From Tropicimonas_B omnivorans (GTDB lineage Bacteria > Pseudomonadota > Alphaproteobacteria > Rhodobacterales > Rhodobacteraceae), in the NCBI RefSeq assembly GCF_031846565.1, contig NZ_JAVRHL010000001.1, positions 744,001-808,000 on the forward strand: a stretch of DNA of 64,000 nucleotides. The letters are read 5' to 3'. Every line of letters begins with the position of its first letter. Position 1 is the first letter of the stretch. This document shows, piece after piece, positions 34,107-43,560 of this stretch. The notes beneath the pieces were generated by a model that did no database searches, was not told the DNA's origin, and saw only the letters and a list, made by a program, of their open reading frames with translations. The position numbers were made by a program, and so were the translations under genes.

Positions 34107-34747
34107 GCCGTCTTTCCTTCGTTGCAGCACAGATCCCCCAGCACGCAGGCGCCACATTTGGGGTTCCGCGCCGTACAGGTGTAGCGCCCGTGCAGGATCA
34201 GCCAGTGATGGGCGTGAAGTTGAAATTCCGCGGGGACGTGATCCTCGATCGCCCGCTCGACCGCGATGACGTCCTTGCCGATCGCGATGCCGGTGCGGTT
34301 CCCGACGCGGAAGATATGCGTGTCCACCGCCTGCGCGGGCATCTTGAACCACGAGTTGAGAACGACATTCGCCGTCTTCCGCCCGACCCCCGGCAGTGCC
34401 ACGAGGGCGGCACGGGAGGAGGGGACCTCGCCGCCATATTCCTCCACGAGGATGCGGGAGAGCTTCGAGACGTTCTTCGCCTTGTTCCGGAAGAGACCGA
34501 TGGACTTGATGTGCTCCGCGATGCCCTCCTCGCCGAGGGCCAGCATCGCCTCCGGTGTCCGGGCGGCGGCGAAAAGCGGTTCGGTGGCCTTGTTCACACC
34601 GCGATCCGTAGCCTGCGCGGACAACACGACGGCGACGAGAAGGGTGAACGCGCTGTCATGCACGAGCTCCCCTTTCGGCTCCGGCTCCGCGTCACGAAAG
34701 CGGGTGAAGGCCTTTACGAGGTCCGGATAGGAAAGCTGCGGTTTCAT
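34103..34747 (-). CDS. nth: Endonuclease III
   Basis: 214 residues. A bifunctional DNA glycosylase/AP lyase for oxidised pyrimidines. The helix-hairpin-helix LPGVGRKTANVV contains catalytic K124, and D142 is in VDTHIFRV. The iron-sulfur loop is C191-x6-C198-x2-C201-x5-C207, followed by an additional C208. All match the E. coli enzyme. The start has no ideal ribosome binding site. It overlaps the kinase by 4 nt. A long gene-free stretch lies upstream of it. Confidence 0.97.
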   Translation of the reverse strand: MKPQLSYPDLVKAFTRFRDAEPEPKGELVHDSAFTLLVAVVLSAQATDRGVNKATEPLFAAARTPEAMLALGEEGIAEHIKSIGLFRNKAKNVSKLSRILVEEYGGEVPSSRAALVALPGVGRKTANVVLNSWFKMPAQAVDTHIFRVGNRTGIAIGKDVIAVERAIEDHVPAEFQLHAHHWLILHGRYTCTARNPKCGACVLGDLCCNEGKTA

Positions 34748-35204
34748 CGCATGCGGGTATGCCGGGGATCGCCGGGAGCGGCAAGCGCGAGCATCGCCCG
34801 GCCGCCGTGTGGGCCGTCCTCGGCAGGAGAGTGCCCGAAGATCACGACGCGGAGCGGATTGTGGACAGGGGCGGCCCGGGTGATCGGGGTGCCTGCCGGT
34901 CCGAGCGGTTCGGGGGCGGGGAGGGGCGGGGTACCTTCCGCACTTGGTGGACGGACATCGCTTACATGACTCTCCGTGGGTTTCTCGACTGGAAAAGGCG
35001 GGGAGGGTGCTCGGCGCGGCCCCGGCTCTCGTCTTCTCGCGCGAGGCCTGGATCCGGGAGTGGCGCGGGACCCACGAGACGTCGGAGAAGGCGGTGAGAG
35101 AGGGCGGAGTGGTGCTGAACGGGGAGGAAGCCGGTTGCCTCACCGGGCAGCGCAAGGGCGGTCGGGCGGAAGCGCGTAATCCAGCCGGCATGCTTTTCGC
35201 CACG
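34748..35204. other. 457-bp gene-free stretch between nth and the globin gene
   Basis: Several long reading frames cross this stretch on both strands, but none shows family motifs or compact protein composition. Their length follows from the GC content. I see no tRNA, repeat or clear hairpin. It may be remnant or regulatory DNA. Confidence 0.5.
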
Positions 35205-35630
35205 TCAGGCTGCTGCGGCGGCTTCCTTTGCCCCGGCGATCATGTGTTCGGCGACGAAGCCGAGAACGGCGCCCCAGGCCTCTTCCATCTCCTTCGTCCA
35301 GAGGGGGCCGGACGCCTCCTTCAGGGTGGCGATCAGGGTACTGGCGACGACGGGATAGTGCTCCGACTGCGCGCCGTAGCCCCGATGGCGCGCGCCGAGG
35401 GCCTTGAGCGGGGCGATGAGGGCGCGGGGCGAATTCAGCGAGGTCAGCGCCGTCTGAAGCATGTCCTTCAGTTTGGAATGCTGAGCGCCCATGTCCTGCG
35501 GAAAGATCGCGCGGAGGCCCGGGTTCTCCGCGAAGAGAAGCGCGTAGAAGTTCGCCACCAGCGCGTCGTTCCGCGAGGAGACGAGCAGAAAGCTGCGGCG
35601 GACAGCGACGATCTGGTGCGAGGACGGCAT
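35205..35630 (-). CDS. Single-domain bacterial globin
   Basis: 141 residues of the bacterial haemoglobin class (Vgb/flavohaemoglobin N-domain). H82 in ALGARHRGYG is the proximal histidine, with Y85 three residues later. Q50 in DMGAQHSK occupies the distal E7 position. EHYPVV and FYALLFAENPGLRAIFP are typical helices. It lacks the reductase domain, so it probably carries oxygen or scavenges NO using another reductase. The start at 35630 has GGAGC upstream. It is monocistronic, next to the small zinc-finger gene on the same strand. Confidence 0.9.
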   Translation of the reverse strand: MPSSHQIVAVRRSFLLVSSRNDALVANFYALLFAENPGLRAIFPQDMGAQHSKLKDMLQTALTSLNSPRALIAPLKALGARHRGYGAQSEHYPVVASTLIATLKEASGPLWTKEMEEAWGAVLGFVAEHMIAGAKEAAAAA

Positions 35631-35693
35631 TTCGGGCTCCGGTTCTGACGCCGCCGAGGAAACCCGATTCGCATTAACACGCGGTGAAGCGGT

Positions 35694-35891
35694 TCAGCTT
35701 TCCGCCCAGTCCTCGTGCACGAACTTCTTGTCGCAATAGGGACATTCGACCCAACCGGTCTCGTGGCTGACCGAAAGCCAGACGCGCGGATGCCCGAGGC
35801 CCGGGCCGCTGCCGTCGCAGACCACGCGCATCTTGTTCACGACCTCGGTCTCCGGGGGATCGATGGAGGGGGATCCGGGGGGCTTGGTCAT
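35694..35891 (-). CDS. CHCC-type zinc-finger domain protein
   Basis: 65 residues. C25, H34, C50 and C53 form a CHCC zinc site in the arrangement CDG...GHPRVWLSV...ECPYC, as in the mitochondrial complex I subunit NDUFS6 family (PF10276). Rhodobacterales have a short version of this protein. It may assist complex I assembly. AAGGAAA precedes the ATG at 35891. It lies directly upstream of the globin gene on the same strand and divergent from the ABC ATPase gene. Confidence 0.9.
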   Translation of the reverse strand: MTKPPGSPSIDPPETEVVNKMRVVCDGSGPGLGHPRVWLSVSHETGWVECPYCDKKFVHEDWAES

Positions 35892-35979
35892 TGCGGTTTC
35901 CTTGTCGCGGCGCCCGGTGGGCCTTAAGTTCGCGGCATCATAAGGAACGCCCTTGCACGGGCAAGGGGCCGGAGGGCGC

Positions 35980-36957
35980 ATGACTGGCAACGCCATCGAG
36001 ATCGACAGGTTGACGAAGACTTACGCGGCGGTGGGCGGCGAGCCCCCCAAGACCGCGCTGGACGGTGTCGACCTCACAGTGCGCGCGGGCGCGATCTTCG
36101 GGCTTCTGGGGCCGAACGGCGCCGGCAAGTCCACCTTGATCAACATCCTCGCGGGCCTCGTGATGAAGACCTCCGGGAAGGTCCGGATCTGGGGATTCGA
36201 CCAGGACGTGAATCCACGGCAATCCCGGGCGTCCATCGGCGTGATGCCGCAGGAGCTGAACATGGATCCCTTCTTCACGCCGCGCCAGTCACTCGAGGTG
36301 CAGGCCGGGCTCTACGGCGTGCCGAAGCGGGAGCGGCGGACGGACGAGATCCTCGAGACCATCGGCCTTACGGACAAGGCCTCCGCCTATGCGCGCAACC
36401 TGTCGGGGGGCATGCGGCGGCGGCTGCTCCTGGGCAAGGCGCTGGTTCACCGCCCGCATGTTCTCGTCCTCGACGAGCCGACGGCCGGCGTGGATATCGA
36501 GCTGCGCAAGATGCTGTGGAGGAACGTGCGGCGGCTGAACGAGGAGGATGGCATGACGATCATCCTCACCACGCATTACCTCGAGGAAGCGCAGGAGATG
36601 TGCGACGAGATCGCCATCGTCGACCGGGGCAGGATCGTGGCGCAGGATTCGACGCAGAACCTCGTCGGCCGTCTCGATGCCAAGGCCCTCGTGGTCACGC
36701 CGCAGGAAGATACCCCCATAGGGGAGCTTCCGGGCCTGCCGGAGGGCGTCGAGATGTCGCGCCGTCCGGCGGGGGCCGTGGCGCTGACCTACCGGCGCGG
36801 TGAGGTGACGGCGGGGCAGCTTCTCGACATCGTGCGCGCGGCCGGAATATCCGTGGCCGATGTGCGTAGCGAGGAGCCGAATCTCGAGGATGCGTTCCTC
36901 GCCCTGACCTCGCATGCGGACGAGGAGACGTCCGGCGAGGCCGGCGCCGCCGCCTGA
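35980..36957 (+). CDS. ABC transporter ATP-binding protein (NodI/CcmA-like)
   Basis: 325 residues. Walker A GPNGAGKST at 44-52, Q-loop MPQELNMD near 90-95, signature LSGGMRRR near 144-151, Walker B VLVLDEPTAGVD near 165, and the H-switch TTHYLEE. The C-terminal ~90 residues after the ATPase domain resemble the extension seen in NodI and related exporters of the DRA family. GGAGGG precedes the ATG at 35980. The permease that should pair with it is not adjacent. Instead an ATP-grasp protein begins right after its stop codon (TGAATG), suggesting a joint operon whose export partner is encoded elsewhere. Confidence 0.95.
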   Translation: MTGNAIEIDRLTKTYAAVGGEPPKTALDGVDLTVRAGAIFGLLGPNGAGKSTLINILAGLVMKTSGKVRIWGFDQDVNPRQSRASIGVMPQELNMDPFFTPRQSLEVQAGLYGVPKRERRTDEILETIGLTDKASAYARNLSGGMRRRLLLGKALVHRPHVLVLDEPTAGVDIELRKMLWRNVRRLNEEDGMTIILTTHYLEEAQEMCDEIAIVDRGRIVAQDSTQNLVGRLDAKALVVTPQEDTPIGELPGLPEGVEMSRRPAGAVALTYRRGEVTAGQLLDIVRAAGISVADVRSEEPNLEDAFLALTSHADEETSGEAGAAA

Positions 36958-37992
36958 ATGCTCTACGAGGTGCCGGACGCCGAGCGGCTCTCCCAGTCCC
37001 GCGTCCTCGTGACGCTCTTGAGCGAAGCGGGGGCGCGGTGCGGCGGGCATCTGGAGATTGAGCGGACATTCGGTCATCTGGCGCGATTCGTCCGGGCGGA
37101 CGGGCAGGCGCGGCCGATCTTCGGCGCCTCCCTCGGCGTGAACTCCGACGCGGCGGCGGCGATCGCCGCGGACAAGGGCTGGACCGCCGAGGTGTTGCGG
37201 GCCGCCGGGCTGCCGGCCGCCGAGGGGATCACGGTCTTTGCCGAGACGTTCCGGGACAGGCTCGCTCTCAGGATCGGTGCAGCAGGTGCCGGCCTGCCGG
37301 GCCTGCCGGAGGCGGTGACGTTCGCCGCTGGCGCGCCGGTCGCGATCAAGCCGAACAACGGCTCCGAGGGGCGCGGCGTGTCGCTCGCGACGGGGCCGGC
37401 CCAGATCGAGAGGGATCTGGCCGCGCTTCTGTCCCGCGAGGATCGGGCGCGGGTGGAGCGGCTCCTGCCGGGCACCGATCACAGGCTCTTCGTGCTGGAC
37501 GGGCGGGTGCGGGCGGCCTACCGGCGCGCGCCGCCCTTCATCGAGGGGGACGGGGTGCGCAGCGCCGATGCGCTCATCACGGAGGCCTTGGAGAAGATTG
37601 CCGTGGGCAAGCGAGGCGCCGTCCTCTCAGGGGACGATCCACGCATCGCCCGCTCGCTCGCCGCGGCGGGGATGTCCCGAAAGGACGTGGTGGAGGACGG
37701 GCGGCGTGTGCCGATCCTTTTCGGGGCGAACCTCTCCACCGGCGGCTCCCTCGTCGATCTGACGGGGCGGCTGGCGCCGGGAGCCGAGGAGATCGCGGTG
37801 CGTGCGGCGGACGCGCTGGGGCTCGCCGCGGCGGGGGTGGACGTGATGGCCGGGGACCTGTCTGAGACGGCCGCGGATGCGGCGATCCTCGAGGTGAATT
37901 CCGCGCCCGGCCTCGACAATTACGCGGGCTCGTCAGCCGAGGCGCGGGAGCGTTCGGTCGGCATCCTTGCGGACATGCTCGGGCGGCTCTGA
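36958..37992 (+). CDS. ATP-grasp ligase resembling the C-terminal ATP-grasp of cyanophycin synthetase
   Basis: 344 residues. The ATP-grasp fold is read from PVAIKPNNGSEGRGVSLA (the lysine and the glycine-rich loop), DHRLFVLDGRVRAAYRR, and the metal-ligand region AAGVDVMAGDLSETAADAAILEVNSAPGLDNY, ending in the N-P-G motif. This order matches RimK, glutathione synthetases and especially the ATP-grasp domain of cyanophycin synthetases. The first ~100 residues are not a recognised domain. It begins immediately after the ABC ATPase stop, so the two are coupled. It probably makes an amide or peptide bond on a small molecule, possibly then exported. The product is unknown. Confidence 0.8.
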   Translation: MLYEVPDAERLSQSRVLVTLLSEAGARCGGHLEIERTFGHLARFVRADGQARPIFGASLGVNSDAAAAIAADKGWTAEVLRAAGLPAAEGITVFAETFRDRLALRIGAAGAGLPGLPEAVTFAAGAPVAIKPNNGSEGRGVSLATGPAQIERDLAALLSREDRARVERLLPGTDHRLFVLDGRVRAAYRRAPPFIEGDGVRSADALITEALEKIAVGKRGAVLSGDDPRIARSLAAAGMSRKDVVEDGRRVPILFGANLSTGGSLVDLTGRLAPGAEEIAVRAADALGLAAAGVDVMAGDLSETAADAAILEVNSAPGLDNYAGSSAEARERSVGILADMLGRL

Positions 37993-38079
37993 CCCGGACG
38001 CCTCCCCGCCCCATGGATTCCGCCGCGCGACCCGGCTAGAGATCGCGCCACCCCAACCATGCGACAGGAGCGGCGCGCC

Positions 38080-40872
38080 ATGGCATTCGGCAAGGGACAC
38101 CACCTGCATCTCATCGACGGCTCGGCGTTCATCTTCCGCGCCTACCACGCGCTGCCGCCGCTGACGCGGAAGTCGGACGGCCTGCCCATCGGGGCGGTCT
38201 CGGGCTTCTGCAACATGCTGTTCAGGTACATCGAGGACAGTGCCGGCCCGGATGCGCCGACCCATGCCGCCGTGATCTTCGACAAGGGCTCGCTCACCTT
38301 CCGCAACGAGATCTACGACCTCTACAAGGCCAACCGGGACGAGATGCCGGAGGACCTGCGTCCGCAGATCCCGCTGACCCGCGAGGCCACCCGGGCCTTC
38401 AACATCGCCTGCGAGGAGAAAGCCGGTTACGAGGCGGACGACATCATCGCAGCCCTTGCATGCCAGGCCCGCGAGGCGGGCGGGCGCGTGACCATCATCT
38501 CCTCCGACAAGGATCTGATGCAGCTCGTCGGCGGCGGGGTGGAGATGCTGGACGCGATGAAGAACAAGCGCATCGGTGTCGAGGAAGTGGAGGAGAAGTT
38601 CGGCGTCGGCCCGGACCGCGTGGTGGACGTGCAGGCGCTCGCGGGCGACTCGGTCGACAACGTGCCGGGCGCGCCCGGCATCGGGCTCAAGATCGCGGCC
38701 CAACTGATCAACGAATACGGCGACCTCGAGACGCTTCTGGAGCGCGCGGGGGAAATCAAGCAGCCCAAGCGGCGGCAGACCCTGATCGACCATGCCGAGC
38801 AGATCCGTCTCTCGAGGCGCCTCGTCCAGCTCGACTGCGACACTCCGCTCGACTTCACGCTGGACGATCTCGAGGTGAAGGAGCCGGACGCGGAGGTGCT
38901 GCTCGAGTTCCTCGGCCGGATGGAGTTCCGCACGATCTCCAAGCGCGTCGCGGAGAAGCTGGGCGTCGAGGCGCCGGCGATCGAGGATCAGGGTGCGGCG
39001 CAGGCCGATGCGCCGCCCGTGCCCGAGGCCGTGCCCTTCGATGCGGAGGCCTACGAGTGCATCCGCTCGATGACCCAGCTCGACGCGTGGCTCGACCGGA
39101 TCGCGGCGCAGGGCTACGTCGCCTTCGACACCGAGACGACCTCGCTCTCCGAGATGCGGGCCGAGCTCGTCGGTATCTCGCTCGCCATCGCGCCCGGCCG
39201 CGCCTGCTACATCCCGCTCGCCCACCGCTCCGGAGAGGACGACATGTTCGGCGGAGGGCTGTCGGACGGGCAGATCGGCAAGGATCTCGTCCTCGAGGCG
39301 CTGAAGCCGATGCTGGAGGATCCGGCGATCCTGAAGATCGCGCAGAACGCCAAGTACGACGCGAAGATCCTCTCCCGCTGCGGCATCGAGGTCGCCCCGC
39401 TCGATGACACGATGCTGCTGTCCTACGCCCTCCATGCCGGCCTTCATACCCACGGAATGGACGCGCTGTCCGAGCGGTACCTCGGCCACAACCCCATTCC
39501 GATCAAGGAGCTCATCGGCTCCGGCAAGAGCCAGATCACCTTCGACCGCGTCCCGATCCCGGACGCGGTCCGCTACGCCGCCGAGGATGCGGACATCACC
39601 CTGCGCCTGTGGCAGCATCTCAAGCCCCAGCTCCATGCCGGACGGGTCACCACCGTCTACGAGACGCTTGAGCGGCCGCTGATCCCGGTGCTCGCGCGGA
39701 TGGAACTGGAGGGCGTCAAGGTGGACCGGAACGTCCTCTCCCGCATGTCCGGCGCCTTCGCGCAGAAGATGGCCGAACTGGAGGCGGACATCCACGCCCT
39801 CGCAGGCGAGCCGTTCAACGTGGGTTCCCCCAAGCAGCTGGGCGAGATCCTGTTCGACAGGATGGGTCTCGAAGGCGGCAAGAAGGGCAAGACCGGCGCC
39901 TGGTCCACGCCCGCCGACGTGCTGGAGGACCTGGCGACGGTGCACGACCTGCCCGGCCGCGTTCTCGACTGGCGCCAGCTGTCCAAGTTGAAGTCCACGT
40001 ACACCGACAGCCTTCAGGACCACATCAATCCCGAGACGGGCCGCGTCCACACCTCCTATTCCATCGCTGGCGCCAATACCGGCCGGCTCGCCTCCACCGA
40101 GCCGAACCTCCAGAACATCCCGATCCGCACCGAAGAGGGCCGCCGCATCCGGGAGGCCTTCGTGGCGGAGGAGGGCAAGGTCCTGCTATCGCTGGACTAT
40201 TCCCAGATCGAGCTGCGCATCCTAGCCCATATCGCCGGGATCGACGCGCTGCGCGAGGCGTTCCGGGACGGGGTCGACATCCACGCGCTGACCGCCTCCG
40301 AGATGTTCGGAACGCCCGTCGAGGGGATGGACCCGATGATCCGGCGACAGGCGAAGGCGATCAATTTCGGCGTGATCTACGGCATCTCGGGCTTCGGTCT
40401 GGCGCGCAACCTGAGGATCCCGCGGGAGGACGCGCAAGCCTTCATCAACCGCTATTTCGAACGCTTTCCCGGCATCAAGGACTACATGGACGCGACCACG
40501 AAGTTCGCGAAGGCCAACGGCTACGTCGAGACCCTCTTCGGCCGCCGGATCAACACGCCCGACATCAACGCCAAGGGGCCGGGGGCCGGCTTCGCCAAGC
40601 GCGCCGCCATCAACGCGCCGATCCAGGGGACGGCAGCGGATATCATCCGCCGCGCGATGATCCGCATGGAGCCCGCAATCGAGGGGATGCCGGCGAAGAT
40701 GCTCCTGCAGGTGCATGACGAACTGATCTTCGAGGTGGACGAGGCCGCGGCGGACGAGGTGTCCGAGCGCGTCCGCGAGATCATGGAAGGCGCCGCCGAC
40801 CCGGCCGTGAAGCTCTCCGTCCCCCTTGTCGTGGAGGCCGGCAGGGGGCCGAACTGGGCCGCGGCACACTGA
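38080..40872 (+). CDS. polA: DNA polymerase I
   Basis: 930 residues with all three domains. 5'-3' flap endonuclease (about 1-310: DGSAFIFRAYHA, SDKDLMQL, GLKIAAQLINEYGDLETLL). 3'-5' exonuclease with DTETTS at about residue 350 retaining the acidic ligands. Polymerase from about 570: TGRLASTEPNLQNIP, the O-helix RRQAKAINFGVIYG, and QVHDELIFEVDE with the catalytic aspartates. So proofreading looks intact, unlike in some thermophilic polA. The ATG at 38080 has AGGAGCG upstream. An ATG 21 nt earlier lacks one. It fills gaps in excision repair and replaces RNA primers. Confidence 0.98.
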   Translation: MAFGKGHHLHLIDGSAFIFRAYHALPPLTRKSDGLPIGAVSGFCNMLFRYIEDSAGPDAPTHAAVIFDKGSLTFRNEIYDLYKANRDEMPEDLRPQIPLTREATRAFNIACEEKAGYEADDIIAALACQAREAGGRVTIISSDKDLMQLVGGGVEMLDAMKNKRIGVEEVEEKFGVGPDRVVDVQALAGDSVDNVPGAPGIGLKIAAQLINEYGDLETLLERAGEIKQPKRRQTLIDHAEQIRLSRRLVQLDCDTPLDFTLDDLEVKEPDAEVLLEFLGRMEFRTISKRVAEKLGVEAPAIEDQGAAQADAPPVPEAVPFDAEAYECIRSMTQLDAWLDRIAAQGYVAFDTETTSLSEMRAELVGISLAIAPGRACYIPLAHRSGEDDMFGGGLSDGQIGKDLVLEALKPMLEDPAILKIAQNAKYDAKILSRCGIEVAPLDDTMLLSYALHAGLHTHGMDALSERYLGHNPIPIKELIGSGKSQITFDRVPIPDAVRYAAEDADITLRLWQHLKPQLHAGRVTTVYETLERPLIPVLARMELEGVKVDRNVLSRMSGAFAQKMAELEADIHALAGEPFNVGSPKQLGEILFDRMGLEGGKKGKTGAWSTPADVLEDLATVHDLPGRVLDWRQLSKLKSTYTDSLQDHINPETGRVHTSYSIAGANTGRLASTEPNLQNIPIRTEEGRRIREAFVAEEGKVLLSLDYSQIELRILAHIAGIDALREAFRDGVDIHALTASEMFGTPVEGMDPMIRRQAKAINFGVIYGISGFGLARNLRIPREDAQAFINRYFERFPGIKDYMDATTKFAKANGYVETLFGRRINTPDINAKGPGAGFAKRAAINAPIQGTAADIIRRAMIRMEPAIEGMPAKMLLQVHDELIFEVDEAAADEVSERVREIMEGAADPAVKLSVPLVVEAGRGPNWAAAH

Positions 40873-40965
40873 GCCGGGATCCGGCCGCGGAAGGGGCCGT
40901 TCCTTCGTCCTGACGCCCGACGAGGGCTATGTTTCCGCGCCGGTCCTCGCCGGGGAACCGTCCCC

Positions 40966-41589
40966 TCAGCCGTCCGGCAGTTCGCTGGCGGGGATGATGG
41001 GGAAGAACGTTCCGCCGGAGCGCAGACCGAACCAGAGCGTGCCCTCCACCTCCTCGCGGGTGCCGGCGTCGACAAGGCGGTAGAACGTCTTGCGGTCGAC
41101 GAGGGCCTCCAGGTTGCGGCGGATGAGAACGTAGGGAGAGGGCTCGCCGGTCGCCGCGTCGCGCACCACGCGGATCGGATGATCGGGTCCGGCAGTCACG
41201 GCGTCGCCGACCTGCGTGGCGAACCGGATCATCTGCTCCGCCCCGTCTCCCTCGATCTCCGCGTCTTCCGCCACGAAAGGCGCGTCCTCCACGCGGATGC
41301 CGACCTTCTCCACCGGAGACTTGAGGAAGTAGGCATCCCCTTCGCGCCAGAGGATCGTGGAAAAGAGCTTCACCAGCGCCTTTCGCCCGATCGGCGTGCC
41401 CTCGTAGAACCAGGTCCCGTCCCGGCGGATCTCCATGTCGAGATCGCCGCAGAAGGGAGGGTCCCAGGCCTCGAGGGGCGGGCCCTTGCCCGATCCGGAG
41501 GCAGCGCGCGCGGCATCGGCGAGGCTTTCGGCGGAGGCGGCGGTGTTGCCGGTTCTCACATCACTGTGGCTGGACTTGGCTTTCGGCAT
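40966..41589 (-). CDS. DUF1285 family protein
   Basis: 207 residues matching the DUF1285 family, which includes beta-strand rich proteins of unknown function. Recognisable stretches are CGDLDMEIRRDGTWFYEGTPIGRKALVKLFSTILWREGD and YFLKSPVEKVGIRVEDAPF, then PYVLIRRNLEALVDRKTFYRLVD. The N-terminal ~40 residues are low complexity. The start at 41589 has AAGGAGAG eleven nt upstream. It diverges from the MoxR operon, with a 64-bp gap, and accompanies that operon in other alphaproteobacteria in my recollection, so they may act together. No enzymatic motif is seen. Confidence 0.85.
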   Translation of the reverse strand: MPKAKSSHSDVRTGNTAASAESLADAARAASGSGKGPPLEAWDPPFCGDLDMEIRRDGTWFYEGTPIGRKALVKLFSTILWREGDAYFLKSPVEKVGIRVEDAPFVAEDAEIEGDGAEQMIRFATQVGDAVTAGPDHPIRVVRDAATGEPSPYVLIRRNLEALVDRKTFYRLVDAGTREEVEGTLWFGLRSGGTFFPIIPASELPDG

Positions 41590-41653
41590 TCCCTCACACT
41601 CTCCTTGCGTGCGATCCGTCGTGCCGAAAGCTAATCCACGAGGAGCGTTTGTC

Positions 41654-42657
<1,004 letters not shown>

Positions 42658-42661
<4 letters not shown>

Positions 42662-43557
42662 GCGATGGACCCGTCACCTCCCAGGCCGGTCCACAGATGC
42701 GAACCCGCGCCGAGGGGCTGGCCTCCAGCCTTCCGCCGCTTCTCGCCGAGGCCGAGCAACTCGCCAACTCCGTCCTGACCGGCTCCCACGGGCGCCGCCG
42801 GGCCGGCGTCGGTGACGAGTTCTGGCAGTACCGCCCCCTGAGCGTCGGTGACGAGGCGCGGATGATCGACTGGCGCCGCTCCGCCCGGTCGGACACGCAT
42901 TACATCCGGGAGCGGGAATGGCAGGGGGCGCAGAGCGTCCTGATCTGGGTCGACGCCTCCAGCGCGATGGGCTTCACCGGGGATGCGTCGCGGCCCGCGA
43001 AATCCGACAGGGCGCGGCTTCTCGCGCTGGCGCTGTCGGTCCTACTCGTGCGGGCCGGGGAGCGGGTCGGCCTAGCCAATCTCGGTCAGCCGCCGCGCGC
43101 CGGGCGGCTCTCCCTCGTCCGGATGGCCGAGGCCCTGACTGGCGATGCGCTGGATGGCGGCGAGTACGGCGTGCCCGACACGACCGGCCTGCCGCCCCAT
43201 TCCCGCGCCGTCTTCATCAGCGATTTCCTGGGCGATCCCGCCGCCGTCGAAGAGAGCCTCGGCAAGGCCACCGACCGGTCGGTGCGGGGCGCGCTTCTGC
43301 AGGTGCTGGACCCGGTGGAGGAGACCTTTCCCTTCAACGGCCGCACGATCTTCGAGAGCATGGGCGGCGGGGTCCGGCATGAAACGCTCAAGGCCGGCGG
43401 CCTGAAGGAGCGGTATCTGGACCGGCTCGCCGAGCGGAAGGGGCGGCTCGATGAGCTCGGCCGTCTCTCGGGCTGGCTTTACACCTGCCACCACACGGGC
43501 GATTCGGCGCAGGCCGCGCTGCTGTGGCTCTATTCCGCCCTCGACCGGAGCCGCTGA
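42658..43557 (+). CDS. DUF58 domain protein
   Basis: 299 residues. DUF58 proteins of the VWA-like type carry the IDWRRSAR(SD) motif (residues about 64-72), GDEFWQYRPLSVGDEARMIDW, and the acidic loop IWVDASSAMGF that resembles a metal-dependent-adhesion (MIDAS) motif. It uses a GTG start overlapping the MoxR stop. A MoxR with a DUF58 partner resembles known ATPase plus VWA adaptor pairs. The following gene starts 3 nt after its stop. Soluble, no transmembrane helix. Confidence 0.9.
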
Positions 43558-43560
43558 TCC

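Noticed and set aside
34944..35648. Long plus-strand frame between nth and the globin
   Set aside because: It continues antisense through the globin gene and lacks recognisable composition.
37933..40050. 705-codon minus-strand frame across polA
   Set aside because: It is antisense to polA and lacks any motif or promoter.
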